From: Undaria pinnatifida
Lineage: Eukaryota > Sar > Phaeophyceae > Laminariales > Alariaceae
DNA: 64,000 nucleotides
Assembly: GCA_012845835.1 (NCBI GenBank)
Contig: JABAKD010000023.1
Location: 22,631,108 to 22,695,107 of the forward strand
Reading direction: 5' to 3'
In this document: one piece after another, positions 1 to 11,531 of the stretch
Position numbering within the stretch: the first letter of the stretch is position 1
How the letters are laid out: each line of letters starts with the position of its first letter
The notes under the pieces: model-generated
The model's database searches: none
What the model was told of the DNA's origin: nothing
What the model saw: the letters and a program-made list of their open reading frames with translations, nothing else
Made by a program: the position numbers and the translations under genes

Positions 1-357
1 CTCTCCACTCCCCAAGCTGCCCACGCTGCGCTCTGTGCTGTGGTGATGTACCCGTCCTGCCCCGGGGATGAACTCCTCGGCGTCGGGGTTAAAAAGAAAA
101 CCCATCACCACCACCCCACGCGGTCCTTAGAGTGAGCAGTTCACTAGCCAGACCGCGCAAGGTTCCCTCTCTACCCAGCCCGAGGCTCGATGCCCGTGTG
201 ACTGCCGCTAGACCGCTGCAGGTCCTCGCGGGCTTCCTCGGCCCACCCCAAGGACGGGGCAGGCCGAAGGAGAACGGTAGTAGCTCCATCTGAATCAAGC
301 AGCCTAAAAATAGGCAGTTCAGTCCCGTCTGTGTCATCTGTTAACACGAGGATGACA
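1..357. other. Leader region upstream of gypsy gag, no gene seen
   Basis: No convincing open frame, tRNA or terminal repeat is visible. If the gypsy element that begins at 358 had a 5-prime LTR, its end and primer-binding site should be here, but I could not match this stretch to any sequence near the element's 3-prime side. The LTR may be lost or lie outside the window. Confidence 0.4.
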
Positions 358-1345
358 ATGTCCGATTTCGGTGCTATCTCCAAGTTTTCAGGAAAGGAAA
401 ACGACAAGAATAGCATCCTTGGTGTTATGTCGCAGTACGAAAGCATTCGTTACCGCGTCGTTAAAGTCACGTCCCGGCGTCACCGAGGACATGATTGATG
501 ACCACCTCATGACATACTTCATCTTCGTGTTAAAAGACGAAGCTATCCAGTTATATACTCAGCCGGTAGTAGGTCAGGTTCCGTGGAGATGTAGTGCTGA
601 TGGAAATCGGCAACTGTCAGATACCGAAAGCAGCGCAAAACCGACCTCGTGGTCGGAAATGAAAACTGCTTTTGAGACGTCGTACTTGTCAGCAGACGCT
701 CTGGCACGCTCAGTAGAGCAGACAGTCACCCTGACTCAGGGTCCAAATGAGTCAGTCACGTCATATGTAAACCGTCTCCGAGATAGTTTTAACAATTTGA
801 ACCGTCAAGTTCAAAAACATTTACAGCCTGTAGAAGCTTCGCAGATCGGAATTTTTGAGCGTAGGTTACGCCCAGAAATTTTGGAACTTTCTACAACGCA
901 CTGGCCAGTACTGTATGTGAGTTAATGAAGCAGGCAGTCGATAGGGCCCAGCGTAATGCTGCTCCCTAGCAGCAGTCGATGGCAAGTCAGTGCCATGTCG
1001 TGGTCGACTGTTGTTGCGCGCGCTCGTTCTAGAGCTTAAGTGCGAGCAGTACGCGGCCCTGACAGTCGTCTTGAACGTAAGCGCTCACACAGTGGTTCTC
1101 GTAAGAACCACGGTTCAGCGGCAGCAGCAGCATCTCACTTGTCCAGTTCGAAGACGCCTGCAGCTAAGTCGTCTACGTCTAGGTTGAAAATCACGCGTGA
1201 TCACTCACCCTGTTCAGTATCAGGGTGTACGGCTAGAGATAAGTCCAGTCACGCCAGTAATGATTGTTTTAACCACCCCCTGTTTGGGGAGGCTAACCTA
1301 GCCCGGTATCGAGAGAGGAGAGCTCGCCGTCAGAAGTCCACCTGA
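358..1345 (+). pseudogene. Gypsy gag relic with zinc-knuckle-like tail
   Basis: Gag builds the virus-like particle and binds element RNA. The likely start is the ATG at 358; that frame runs about 40 codons to near 470, where a frameshift moves the coding into the frame that ends at 925. This second frame has gag-like sequence, including WSEMKTAFETSY and VTSYVNRLRDSFNNLNRQVQ. A third segment, 1040-1345, is basic and Ser/Arg/Ala-rich and carries CSVSGC followed by HASNDC, an imperfect CCHC-type knuckle with non-standard spacing. At least two frameshifts separate the three segments. The assignment rests on the position ahead of protease and RT and on these motifs, not on a database match. Confidence 0.7.
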
Positions 1346-1357
1346 CGGTGCCCAGTT

Positions 1358-1690
1358 GTGGAAGTCGTTTCCGCAGTTGGGAGTTCGTTTAGGGTTTCCC
1401 CCGAGATCGATTGTCCATCGGTTTCTGTAAGGTCGGGTAACCCGACGGACGACATAAGGAAGCACGTGCTTTCCGAGTCGCTCACCCTCGAAGGTATGTC
1501 CATCTGTGATGAGACCAGTAAGGATACTGCAGTCGTAGATCCTCCCCCTGTAAGTAAGCGTATGCGTTTTGCAGACAGTGTACCAGGTAAAAGGTCGTTG
1601 GTTGACATGTGTCCCGCAGACCCCCATGTAGGCAATACGCAGGCGTATTTTTTATTGCCAGTACCTAGTGAATCCGTTTCTAGGGATTTA
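1358..1690 (+). pseudogene. Gypsy gag-protease spacer, upstream half
   Basis: An open frame of 111 codons runs up to the LTR boundary at 1690/1691. It is Ser/Pro/Asp-rich with no recognised domain. Its importance is positional: if the element 1691-5916 and one 5-bp target copy are removed, codon 1688-1690 is followed in the same frame by the codon at 5922, and the frame continues into the protease region. This is therefore the left half of one gypsy coding segment split by insertion. Confidence 0.6.
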
Positions 1691-1964
1691 TGTTGATATA
1701 TCTCTAAAGCTGTACACGTAGCTGGCGCGGGAAGGCGTGATGATGACTCAGGACGGTGACACAGAAATCTTATATTATCCAGTCGTCGAGCCTGACTCGG
1801 TCTCATATGGATCAAAAATACGAGTGACAGCTCATGGCAAATCATGCCGGGAAACATCCTGCCAAGCAGTCCCTTTACACCTTATACATGAATCCTTTAC
1901 CAACATATGGAACTCGATTATATAAGATGGATCATAACCGTCATGTTCATGAGGACAACCAATA
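1691..1964 (-). repeat. LTR (3-prime) of nested element
   Basis: A 274-bp copy aligned over its whole length with 5643-5916. On the plus strand it starts TGTTGATA and ends CCAATA, where the other copy has CCAACA. Internally it abuts a C-rich run that is the complement of the polypurine tract. Confidence 0.75.
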
Positions 1965-2398
1965 TCCCCCCTCCTCATTATACACGACGCACATGCTTAT
2001 ATCCCCCTGATTTGTGCATGAGAAGGCACGAATCGCAGGGTTGATACATCGTCATATCGTAATGAACTCGTATCAAACTCAGAACTCAAACAAACTCGAA
2101 ACCAAAGCTGCAGTCCTCAATTCAATAAGTCCTCCAAATCTCAAACCAAGTAACAACAGTCTCATGCTGCAAATATCTACTATCGAAAATAATTGCCAGG
2201 TGAAAACGACAATAATTTTATTCTCGGAAATGACCAGGTAAAAACGGCTTTATCCTCGAAATTAGCTACACAAAACGGCCTTTTTCTTCGAATTTATGGC
2301 TCAAATAAACTCACTGATTATCCCCGATTTTCTCAAGATACTAGTACTCAGTACGGGGCCTACAAGCTGAACCAGGAAAAACAAACTTTACATTATTT

Positions 2399-2790
2399 TA
2401 CGAAAACGCAAACAACCGAAGAAACTCGATTTAATCGTACTCTGTACACTGCACGGCGAAAAGCACCCCCCCTCCTCCGTGCACGACGAAATGTGTAGCA
2501 CACGTAGCGGCGGGATGTTGCACTGCTCAAAAACTCAAACTCGAGTAACAAAATATCTTCCCACAAAAATAAGTTCTCGCAAAACGGGGGTTCGCACGTC
2601 GATGAACTTCGAGTTCGATGTACACACTGGGTTTTGTGCCAGGTTCTTCGCCCCCTCGTTATGCTCGAAAACCACAATGTACGTCGTACCAAACCTTAGG
2701 ATATAAAATCCACGCATACTACGAGAACACCACCATTTTCATGGTGTCTACCAGATTGAAACGGCATTGTCCAATACGGCGGTACCGACT
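2399..2790 (-). pseudogene. Copia RNase H / pol C-terminus fragment
   Basis: On the minus strand the segments LVDTMKMVVFS, VVFEHNEGAKNLAQNPVC, SNSKFIDVR and LRELIF match, in order, the RNase H end of the copia pol at 35437-36816 of this same window (ALADTIKEVIF, VFEDNKGARHLAHNPVC, SNSKHIDIR, LRELVF). The fragment is shifted between frames and ends in a version of the ESEQQHADFLTK tail. It is the last coding part of the nested element and fixes its orientation. Confidence 0.8.
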
Positions 2791-4837
2791 TAAACAGACA
2801 TAATAGTCAACTCGCAAAATCAAACCATAGTACCTCGTTATTGCTGACGAGTATGCATAACATCGGTGCCATACATATTTCAAGTACGCATGGGGTAAGT
2901 CGGCGCGATCAGACAACGCATAACCAACGCGTCAGCGGGACAATACTTAACTCACGAATACTCGAACTAGACCGAATGCGCCTCTGCGCAGCTCATGGTC
3001 TGTTTCATCTCGCGCGCTTTGCCATTAGCCGAGACTTGTCATACCAGCAATAAACAAGCCTCATCCTATCACAAAAACAAGAGAAAAATCAAGTCCGTCT
3101 AAAGTAGGCTCACAATCTAAGTTAAAACAATAAAATCACAATCACTCAGCATCATACCCATTCATTTCAAACTCAATGCCACAAACACTACTGCTGGTGG
3201 TCCCTCCGCTGCGGCAGCCTCCTTCCGGTGTCTCCTGGCATCGCCGCTGCTCGGGCACTCCAGCCTATCCTCCTGAATAAAGCAGCCGTTCCTGGCGCAA
3301 GATTGACTCCACACAAGCAGCGGATGGATCGTGCAACCGAGCGATTAGGTCGGCATAGGTTGAACTGCTCTTTTCATCAAGAATCCCCGGCACATGCTCA
3401 GTTGCCCTGTTTTCAGATCGCTCACCAAGAGCCCTCTATACTCATACCCGTTATACCTGCATGAATGTTTTTAGCAATAGCAGCAGCAGAAGTATCGCAA
3501 TGCTACACTGGAGGGGTATTCCACTGTTGTGCAATAATCCGCAACGCAGACAGTATCTGGGCGTATCATATGCTGGCAGACAAGTCAACGTACAATCGAT
3601 CGTGCTGGTATATCATTCGTACTCGTATCCTCTTGTATCGATAACTATCAACAGACGTGCGGGCAGCACGGAATGTACTGTAGTACTGCATGCTGTTTCT
3701 ACGCGACATATGGGGAACGTCACACGTCAAAGACACGCCGGGTACACCAGTTGACGGCACTCTTGCCCCTTGACGGGCAGCTGTCAAGGACTTATACACC
3801 CATTACTGTAGTCCAAAATACCTTGACGGGACAAAACTACTCCTATAATGCCGATGCAAGTACAAAAATGCTTTGCATGCAAATATAATCAAAGATGCAA
3901 AATAATGCAGCAAATAACATACACATTTGTCGGCAATTCGACGACGGTTCAATATACCGACAGCTTGAAATTTGCCAGTAGGCACATCATGCATCACCAT
4001 GTTCAGCAGTGAGTCAGCAGCACCATAAACCAAGCAAAATCCCATCTCAAAGGGAACTACTAGCAACACAGGTTGATCAATCCTGTACTGCTTATCATGC
4101 ATAGTCTTCAAGGAGCGTGCTTGTATTTTTAGCATTGCTCGGCATACACGCGAAACCGTACCTCAACCCTACCCTAATTTTTGCAAGTAGTTGATTCACG
4201 CAATTTTCGTACTGCTGTACTCTGCTGTACCGATGATATGATATGATACAACATGTCCTGCTGTGTGTGCATTCTTTCAGCATTTCACTTTCACGTATAA
4301 AACTCAACACTGACTTACTGTGCCCTGCCCGGGCGCTCCGCCAGGCAGCCACAACACGGAATCAGACATGTTAGTCCTGCAGTACGTCTACTACATATCA
4401 TTTCAGTCATCCTTCATTCTCAATCAATCTCAATCTTGGGGGGTGGTTCGTAATTCTCAAATCAACATGAAACAAGCCAAAACGAAAAACATCAGCAAGC
4501 TAAATAGCACGTGCCTGGTGCGGGCCTAAGCCCTCGCTGATGGCCCGTTGTTCGTTTCTCCTTCGCTCGCGCTCGCTTTGGGCATCTCCTCCTTTTGCGT
4601 GCATGCTCCGACCCCCAACCGATGGTGCAGAACCCTTCCACCAGTGCCCACTACCGCCCTATAAACGTCGTTCCAGCATTCAAACGCGTGTTCCATCGCG
4701 CTCGAAATCTCGTCAACCTCTCTCCCGGCACCTGCCGGCCAAGTAATCCCATCTCTCATTTTCTCTTCTCTTGTACAAAATACAGTGGCCACAGATTCAG
4801 GCACAGGCCTGGTTGTACTACGGGCTTGCAGACACAG
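2791..4837. other. Interior of nested element, no clear coding
   Basis: Short frames only. One minus-strand frame (3803-4135) lies where the copia protease region would be and contains HDVPTGKF, weakly like the YVPG step of copia proteases. I do not consider that enough to name it. Nothing else is recognised. Confidence 0.3.
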
Positions 4838-5031
4838 AGGTAGCAGTGGCTGTTGCGGCGGTAACCGCGGTGACGACGGCAGCGCCGGCGGCAGCGGCGA
4901 CGGCGGCGGTGAAGGTGACGGTGGCGGTGGCAGCGACGGTGACGAGGACGGCGGGTGTGACGGCGACGGTGACGGCGGCGGCGGTGGCGGCGGCGCCGTC
5001 ATCAGCGGCAGTGGTGACGGCGGTTGCGGCT
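4838..5031. repeat. Degenerate GGC/GGT/GAC trinucleotide tract
   Basis: About 190 bp composed almost entirely of G-starting or GCN triplets. It reads as poly-Gly/Asp, poly-Ala/Val or poly-Pro/Ser depending on frame, which explains the long but low-complexity frames across it on both strands. It may once have encoded a proline-rich linker of the nested element's gag. Confidence 0.7.
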
Positions 5032-5642
5032 TCTTCGTATGCGTAGCAATCCTCTGACGACTGCCTTTCCTGCAGATGGGGCGACCGGGGCACCTGCTGA
5101 CTCTGCAACAACTGCTTCTATCCAGCGCCGTCGCCACCAGCGTCATGCAGATGTACCAGCTTCGGCTCATATTTGGCTTTGCTAAGACCGCGCAGTTGCT
5201 GATGGAACGAAACATCCTTACACTCCTTCTCTCTCTTGTCTCTCTCTATCTTCTCTCTCTCATCTCACTCTTTCATCTCTCGCTCTCTCTCATCCTCAAA
5301 CAAAATCACTCTTTCGTTCATTTTCCGCACCACATTAGCTTAAAGCTCATGCTTCTCGCGGAGAAGTCGTAATGCGTCATGCATCATCGACACCCGCCAG
5401 GACCAAACGTAGTCAGGCCATACACCTCTTCAGCATATGACGCTCGCAGTGCTGCCTCAGCGTGTCCGACCTCTCACCCCCGCTTCTGCAACGCTATCTG
5501 GATCTCGAGTAGCTTTATTTCCTCTTTTACATAATCTACACAAATGCCAGAATCCCCCGGACCTGACATGGCTCTTTCCCACCTCTGTAGGCTGGCCTTG
5601 GCTGCGCTTAGCAATAGAAATCAACCAGCTGTCACACTAGTG

Positions 5643-5916
5643 TGTTGATAGATCTCTAAAGGTGTGCACGTAGCTGGCGCAGGAAGGCGTGATGATGACA
5701 CAAGACGGTGACAAGGAACTCGTACATTATCCAGCCGTCGAGCATGAGTCGGCCTCATATGGAGCAAACCTACGAGTGACAGCTCATATAAAATCATGCC
5801 GGGAAACATCCGGCCAAACAGTCCCCTTACACCTTATACATGAATCTCTTACCAACATATGGAACTCGATTATATAAGATGGATCATAACCGTCATGTTC
5901 ATGAGGACAACCAACA
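5643..5916 (-). repeat. LTR (5-prime) of nested element
   Basis: The copy with the better preserved end: TGTTGATA at its left and CAACA at its right on the plus strand. On the minus strand the internal side begins CACTAGTG, which with LTR bases forms the perfect palindrome CACACTAGTGTG at 5633-5644. Confidence 0.75.
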
Positions 5917-5921
5917 ATGTG

Positions 5922-6680
5922 GTTAATAAGCAGGTGGATTCTTCGTTGCCAGCGATTGATTAATCTGTGTCTATGGATGTCAATGAAGACTGCCCCGATC
6001 ATGAAAGGAGCAGTACTCATAATAATATACATGAAGAATGGTGCGCCTGTGCTTTATCGCGTCGTACGCGATCGCCGCTTACGCTTGCTTTCTCGTCTCA
6101 TCGCGTTCATATATGTGGATGTATTGGAGGCTTCGAGGTGCCTCGCGTCGCTGTTGACGCGGCAAGCGATGTTCCATGTGTGGCTTCCTCGTTTGTGAAA
6201 CGCCACCCTATCTTGAAAAATGAACCGATACATGTCATTCCACCCGCTGTGCTCACGTTGAAAGCCGCAAATCGATCGGTGATGGAAATACTAGGGTTCA
6301 TTCGCTTTGATTTACTACTGGAGGACGTCACTCGCCCAGTAGAAGCGCTTGTCATTTCATCGTTACGTCCTGATGATATCCTGTTAGATAACAGCGTCAT
6401 GTCTTTATTTGGTGCGAAACTCGACTGGAAAAATCAGTGCATCACGTTTCACTCAAATGAAACAACTATACCCGCTGTTCATCGTGTTCATTCAAGTACC
6501 ACTGGATCATCAATTTCGCCAGCAGGAGCAACCTCTGCGTCTGTCGCATCCATCCATGCTGACTTTGAGGCTATCCCTGTTTGTCTAAAATCCTGTTTTA
6601 TTTACCAGCAGGAACTGAGGCATCGGTTGTGGTTGTCACCGATACTAAACCTCCGGTTGATACTGACGTCGTATTAGAAC
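5922..6680 (+). pseudogene. Gypsy aspartic protease relic
   Basis: Retropepsin would mature the polyprotein. From 5922 the frame reads VNKQVDSSLPAID, then a TAA at 5961-5963, then continues to 6677. The protease core is visible as FEVPRVAVDAASDVPCV followed by IHVIPP and the family-typical LLDNSVMSLFGAKLDW step. The catalytic triad normally reads Asp-Thr/Ser-Gly; here it is Asp-Ala-Ala, so the glycine is lost and activity is unlikely. The frame fuses conceptually with 1358-1690 once the nested element is removed. Confidence 0.7.
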
Positions 6681-7064
6681 CTCTTACGGTATCTCAATCC
6701 GAATTATCCGAAAATATTGGAACAAAAAAATCCAAACTTTCGAACGTATTGTTGTTGCACGTACTGTAGCAACATGGCGTGCAGTGGACGGGTCCGTCTG
6801 GATGCAAATCGCCAATCCGTCTACGCGCGGTGTCACTATACCCGCACATCTAGCACTTGCGCTCTTGTCAACAGCCAGTGTGACGGATGCACGTGAATTA
6901 CGGATAAGTGCGGTAGCCGCATCACCCGAAACTAAGGATGAACTAGCAGCTGCGCGAGAAGCACTAGAGCCAGCCCTTGCTAAAGCATTTGCTGACACTA
7001 CTCTCAGCCGAACAAAGTTTCGGAGGTTATAAACCTCTGCGCAAAATACCGCCCAGTCTTTTCG
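6681..7064 (+). pseudogene. Gypsy pol linker between protease and RT
   Basis: Frame-shifted coding between the protease and RT. The best segment (6784-7029) reads VWMQIANPSTRGVTIPAHLALALL, a pattern found just ahead of RT in many gypsy polyproteins, followed by an Ala/Glu-rich stretch. It ends in a stop at 7030-7032, and the following RT frame begins in a different phase. Confidence 0.55.
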
Positions 7065-8708
7065 TTGTCAGCGGATGAGTTAGGCTGTTGTAAAATAGCC
7101 GAAGCCACGTTCCCGTTACAACCAGGCACTCGTCCGGTTGATCGTGCGCCGTACCGTACCTCACCCCGCCTTCAAAAGCAAATCGATGACCAAGTCGACA
7201 AGTTACTGAAGCAGGGAATAATAGATGAACGCACAAGTGCCTGGGGTAGTCCTGTTACTATTGTAAGCAACGCTGATGGGTCACCACGGTTCTGTGTTGA
7301 CTACCGTAACACTCTTAATCGTCATCTCGTCCGTAAAACATGGCCCATGCCCAACATCGAACCTCATCTCAAATCTGTGGGTGGAGCCAAGTGCATCACA
7401 GTTGCCGACGTCCAGAGTGCTTTTCATCAGCTTCCTGTTGCTGACGCGGACATCGAATCAACTGCTTTTGTTAAAGCTAAAGGCAAGTACTGCTTTAAAC
7501 GCATGCCGTTCGGAGTTTGTAACGCACCCTGGTTGTATCAACATATGATGTCGCTCGCCCTCGGTGATACTGGTTCAGCCAATGGTCTTTTTTGTTATAT
7601 GGATGATTTAATAGCTTGTTCATCTACGTGGAAAGCACATCTGTTGTTACTCGAACGCACGTTTTCAGCTTTACAAGCAGCTGGTTTGACGTTAAAGCCG
7701 TCCAAGTTACAGTTCGGTTCGAAACAAGTTGAATATTTAGGTCATGTCATATCGGAACATGGTATCACTATTGGCGATGGCCGTATAAAAGCCATTGGTG
7801 ACTTGCCAGACCCGAAGAATATCAAGGAATTTCGTTCTTTATTGGGCACACTCAATTTCGTACGCCGGTTTATACCAGAATATGCTGAAGTTACAGCACC
7901 TCTGGTCGAGCTTACTAAAAATCGATGTAAGCGACGGCGGGAATTCGAGAAACACTGGGGAACAACTCAATCTGAAGCAGTAACCCGGATTAAGAAGTTA
8001 TTATCTTCCCCTCCAGTATTACATTTCCCTGGTTATTCTAAATAGTTTATCGTACATGTAGATGCAAGTGAAGGAGTCGGAGCATTCTTAGCCCAAAACG
8101 CCAACGAAGGATCTGATAAACCAGACCTAGAAATCATTGCCTACTTTAGTAAACGCTTTACGAAAGGACAAAAACATTATTCAGCAACGATGAAAGAGTG
8201 TTGTGGAGTTGTCCTCGCTCTGCAGCATTGGCGTCCGTACCTTTGGGGCGAACACTTTGAATGCGTCACCGACCACGCTGCTCTCGCGCATCTATATTAT
8301 ATGCAAGACACGTCCAACATGTCAACACGTTGGGCCATTGCCTTGCAAAGTTTCGATTTTACAGTCGAGCATAAGCCGGGGAAATTACACGTAGTACCGG
8401 ACATATTATCCCGACTGTTTGGCGACATACCAGAGGACACAACCCAAGGAAAGACGTCTCTTTCTGATGTGTTGCCGTCGAAACACAGGTTAGCCTCTAT
8501 CTGTCGCAATGTACCACAAGATTGGCTACCCTATCGCCCACCTACTCCACGTGCGTATGAAGTACATTCTAAAAATTTGAATGACTTTTGTCTAGTCGAG
8601 AGTGATCGTGAATTGTTCACGAGTATTGTATCAGTTTTTCCTACATTGGACCCGGAGAAGTTAATAAAAGGGCAGAAATTGAATTTGAGGCATGCTTCAA
8701 GTTTTTAG
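7065..8708 (+). pseudogene. pol: Gypsy reverse transcriptase and RNase H
   Basis: RT copies element RNA into DNA and RNase H removes the template. Visible RT blocks in order: FCVDYRNTLNRHL, VADVQSAFHQLPV, FKRMPFGVCNAP, and the catalytic CYMDDLIACS (YMDD box), then the connection YLGHVISEHGI and FVRRFIPEYAEV. A single in-frame TAG at 8043-8045 interrupts it just before the RNase H start FIVHVDASEGVGAFLAQ; RNase H then continues in the same frame (YFSKRFTKGQ, CVTDHAALAHLY, VPDILSRLFGD). The stop sits where a glutamine would be natural, consistent with CAG to TAG. Apart from that the 548-codon frame is intact, which makes this the best preserved part of the element. Confidence 0.9.
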
Positions 8709-9744
8709 ATGGTCCCATTCATTCTCCCTATCCGCGACGAGAAACACTCCAATCCGCAAGTAACTTCTTCACAGTTGACGGGATCCTCTACCGGTCATAC
8801 CTACCTGGCCATTTGAGAAAGCGCAGTTCTTTCCTAGATCAATTAGTCCAGTGGTGCCGTCGGCATTTCGCTCGCTCATAATACAAGCATGTCATGACCT
8901 TCCAGCGTCTGGTGGTCACCTGGCATTTAAAGCGACGTTTGATAGAGTTCGAGACCGTTACTGGTGGCCTACAATGCAAAGCGATATCCGATCCTATTGC
9001 ACTAGTTGTGATGCCTGCCAACGTCGGAAGACTCCACACCGCCGACCACCGTTACCAACAGGTCATGTACCAGTAGAGCGACCATTTCAACGAGTTGCTA
9101 TCGATCTCGTGGAATATAAAACAGTTTCACAAGGTTGCAAACATGTTTTGTCAGAGATCGACCATCTGACACGTTTTGTTATTCTCGCAGCAATCCCGAA
9201 CGAAGAAGCGACTACGATAGCACGTACCCTTGTGGACCGAGTGTTTGCTGTATTCGGAGTACCAGAGTTACTACATTCCGATAGAGGAAAATAATTTGAA
9301 AATCAGCTTGTTAAAGAGCTGCAAACCGTTTTCGGTTATAAGAAAACTCGTACTACACCATATAGGCCACAAGGCAATTCAGTTTCGGAGAGAGTGCACA
9401 GTACCATGCACAACATGTTAGCAATGTACTGTGATGTGGCTCACGACGATTGGGCTCAACTCTTACCATTCGTTCAAATGGCACACAATACGGCCTATAA
9501 TAGTACACTCCAGGAGACACCGCACTATCTCATGTTTGGTCGCATGCCCACGCTCCCCATTGACGTCATCATGGGAATGCCTCAGGCAAACATACCTGAA
9601 TCAGCATTACAGTACACTCACAAAATGGCCGAGAACTTGCAGTTTGCATACGAGTTAGCAAGGCAAATTTTAGTGAACGTGCTGATGCCCAAGCAGCGTC
9701 GAATGCAGACATACGATATCAACAGTTTCAGCGTGGTGACTTAG
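8670..9744 (+). pseudogene. int: Gypsy integrase, zinc and catalytic domains
   Basis: Integrase joins the cDNA to the chromosome. After a frameshift near 8670 the reading passes through FLDGPIHSPYPRRETLQ and shifts again near 8845. The HHCC zinc module is visible (HDLPASGGHL, then CTSCDAC), followed by the catalytic Asp in FQRVAIDLVEY, the second Asp in LLHSDRGK and the Glu in GNSVSERVHS. An in-frame TAA at 9292-9294 separates the second Asp from FENQLVKELQ, where many relatives have Gln. The frame continues to 9744 with WAQLLPFVQMAHNTAYN and YLMFGRMP. All three catalytic acidic residues survive; stops and frameshifts make the copy inactive. Confidence 0.88.
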
Positions 9745-10230
9745 TGTTGGTTCATCAACCGCATAATGCCCAAGATGACCCCAACAACAAATTTTAGGTC
9801 CTTGGCGCGGTCCGTACCAAGTTCGCCATCAATTATCGCCGGTCGTCTATCGAGTATCGAAAGACGGTAATTCCGCTGAAACATCAGTACATTTAGGCAG
9901 GATGAAACCGTACCATCAACGCAGTGTGCTCGCAGATCCTGACTTCAGTAAAATCAATGAAATGTTTTTGGGAACTAAATTTCCAATGCCAAATTTAGAT
10001 AAGGAAACCTCCCCAATTTGCATTGGCCCAAGAACAGTAGAAAGGATTGTTGATCACAAGCGTTCAAGCGTTCGAGAGGTCGATCATCCCCGTTTAATGT
10101 TCAGTTTCGAGTCCGTCTTCGTGGGGAAGGTCCAAATAGCGATGGCTGGTATCACCGTCGCCAAATTCCCCACTGCAGTGAATTCATTCGCTCATATTTT
10201 GCGAGCATTCAGAACGTCCCTCCTGATCCG
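9745..10230 (+). pseudogene. Integrase GPY/F module and chromodomain
   Basis: After a one-base shift near 9790 the sequence reads LGPWRGPYQVRHQLSPVVYR, a GPY/F module, and GRMKPYHQR. This is followed by VERIVDHKRSS and, after another shift near 10090, FRVRLRGEGPNSDGWYHRR and IPHCSEFIRSYF. That pattern (ERI-D-H, F-V-R-G-GP-D-W, C-ELI-Y) is the chromodomain signature carried at the integrase C-terminus of chromoviruses. The domain is split by a frameshift but its order is complete. Confidence 0.75.
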
Positions 10231-11513
10231 CAAACACAAACAACTCCCGCGTCTCCAGTCTAGCAAACTGTCGAGACAGAGCCAACGGTACCATCACGTT
10301 TGTGCCGCGGTATGAGTTGGATACCAAAGCCGATAATGGGCACGGTAGGTCGTCAACCACCTCTCCATTATCTTATTTTCCTTGCGTAAGGAAATATGTC
10401 ACTTGACATCAACGATGTTCGACGATCGTCGTTGTCAAGAAGATTTTTGCATATACAGACTGATCCCCTGTATACAGTCTGCAAGTCCGTTGATGGTAAT
10501 CGTTTTGAGGTAGACATGTTGTGTTCCTGTAAATTGTGGTCAGTGGGAGGAAGATCACATTTAGAGCGAATGGAGACGCCCACGAGCTCCGAATGTAAAA
10601 TCAACTCACCAAGTTGCTGATGTACAATATACAGAGATGTCCAATTTCCATCTGGTCGATGTCATACATTCACCAGATTGTATCATGGTTGTTGCATAGC
10701 AGGTTCTGCCCTTGGTACAAGCTGAACGTGCGGGTGTGGAGATACTATGTTGTATATCAGTGCAATAAATAAACGAGGTACATTAAATATTGTAGAGTTA
10801 AAAGCTCTGCGTATTTAAAAGGTGCATGTCTGTTTACAGGCATAATACCTTCAAATCGAACGAGGCTTCTTCGAAGAGTTAACAATTGTTTATCGTTCAG
10901 ATTGTCATATCTCGAAGATAGCACTGAGAGATGTACTATCTTGAGACAAGCTAAGTTTCGATAGTAGTCTGTAACACCATGATATATACCATGGTAATCC
11001 CACCATGCTACGTATCAAGGTGGAGGTGCCGGACCTTGTTTATCAGTATGTCAAAATCTTTATGAAGTACCAAGTGTTAGCAGTCTGAGCACACTTGAAG
11101 AAGGTCCTAGGTTGTCAATCGTACTACAGGTCACAACTGCACCCAGCAAAGTCGCGCAAGCTGAGGCATAGCAGTAAACCTGTTCTCTGAAAGTTTCGTA
11201 GCTAGTTCGTGCTAGCTCTAAACTGTCATTGGCGTTCCCGTAGGAATATGCCCAAGGATTGTGTCGCGATTCGAAACGTTTCGAAGCAGCGATAACATTG
11301 AACATCATGGAAGTCCGTAAATACTTGAGATGAGTCATAATCATATTTACGTGTTTTTTATCGACACGAATATGAAGTCATATTGACAAATTGTTTTACC
11401 CGAGCTTCGGATTCTGCTGCAATATTAGTGATTATCGGCGTAATCCAGGAAATTCTTAAGATCCTGTCATCCCAAGTCGTCACCTCTTATAACTCGCGCA
11501 CGTTTGCTCGTCT
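10231..11513. other. Gypsy 3-prime non-coding region, no gene
   Basis: Only short frames without recognisable motifs. No envelope-like gene is seen. It contains AATAAA-like strings near 10768 and AT-rich stretches. Confidence 0.4.
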
Positions 11514-11531
11514 GAAAAAAAAGGGGGGGGG
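11514..11531 (+). promoter_or_regulatory. Candidate polypurine tract of the gypsy
   Basis: An uninterrupted A9 then G9-type tract immediately followed by TGATGTGG at 11532. Position (about 1.3 kb after the chromodomain) and composition fit a plus-strand primer tract next to a 3-prime LTR. No matching 5-prime LTR was found, so this is tentative. Confidence 0.3.

Larger units (their letters stand above)
1691..5916 (-). mobile_element. Nested copia-type LTR element inside the gypsy
   Basis: Two direct repeats of 274 bp (1691-1964 and 5643-5916) bound 3.7 kb. Ends are TGTTG and CAACA. Orientation is minus: a pyrimidine-rich run at 1965-1978 reads on the minus strand as a purine tract next to the 3-prime LTR, and the only recognisable coding remnant, a copia RNase H (2399-2790), is on the minus strand close to that LTR. 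I count about 27 differences between the LTRs (roughly 10 percent), so this is an old insertion. The putative 5-bp target copies ATTTA (1686-1690) and ATGTG (5917-5921) match at only three positions, but removing the element restores the host frame. Integrase and most of RT are missing. Confidence 0.75.
358..10230 (+). mobile_element. Decayed Ty3/gypsy chromovirus (gag to chromodomain), interrupted
   Basis: Domains occur in the standard gypsy order: gag, zinc knuckle, protease, reverse transcriptase, RNase H, integrase, GPY/F module, chromodomain. The RT-before-integrase order separates it from the copia elements elsewhere in the window. The C-terminal chromodomain places it in the chromovirus branch, whose members use that domain to target integration to particular chromatin. 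The frame is broken by stops and frameshifts in every domain and by a reverse-oriented LTR element at 1691-5916, so the copy is dead. Neither LTR could be confirmed. An A/G-rich tract at 11514-11531 could be the polypurine tract, which would put the 3-prime LTR at about 11532. Confidence 0.85.

Noticed and set aside
4526..5215. 229-codon minus-strand Pro/Ser-rich frame
   Set aside because: Nearly half of it is the trinucleotide tract, which is open in several frames on both strands.
7065..9744. Alternative genetic code with TAA and TAG as Gln
   Set aside because: Two or three stops sit at likely Gln sites, but others (Tyr-to-TAA at 23742, Cys-to-TGA at 39460) do not, and the frames also contain frameshifts; decay is the simpler reading.
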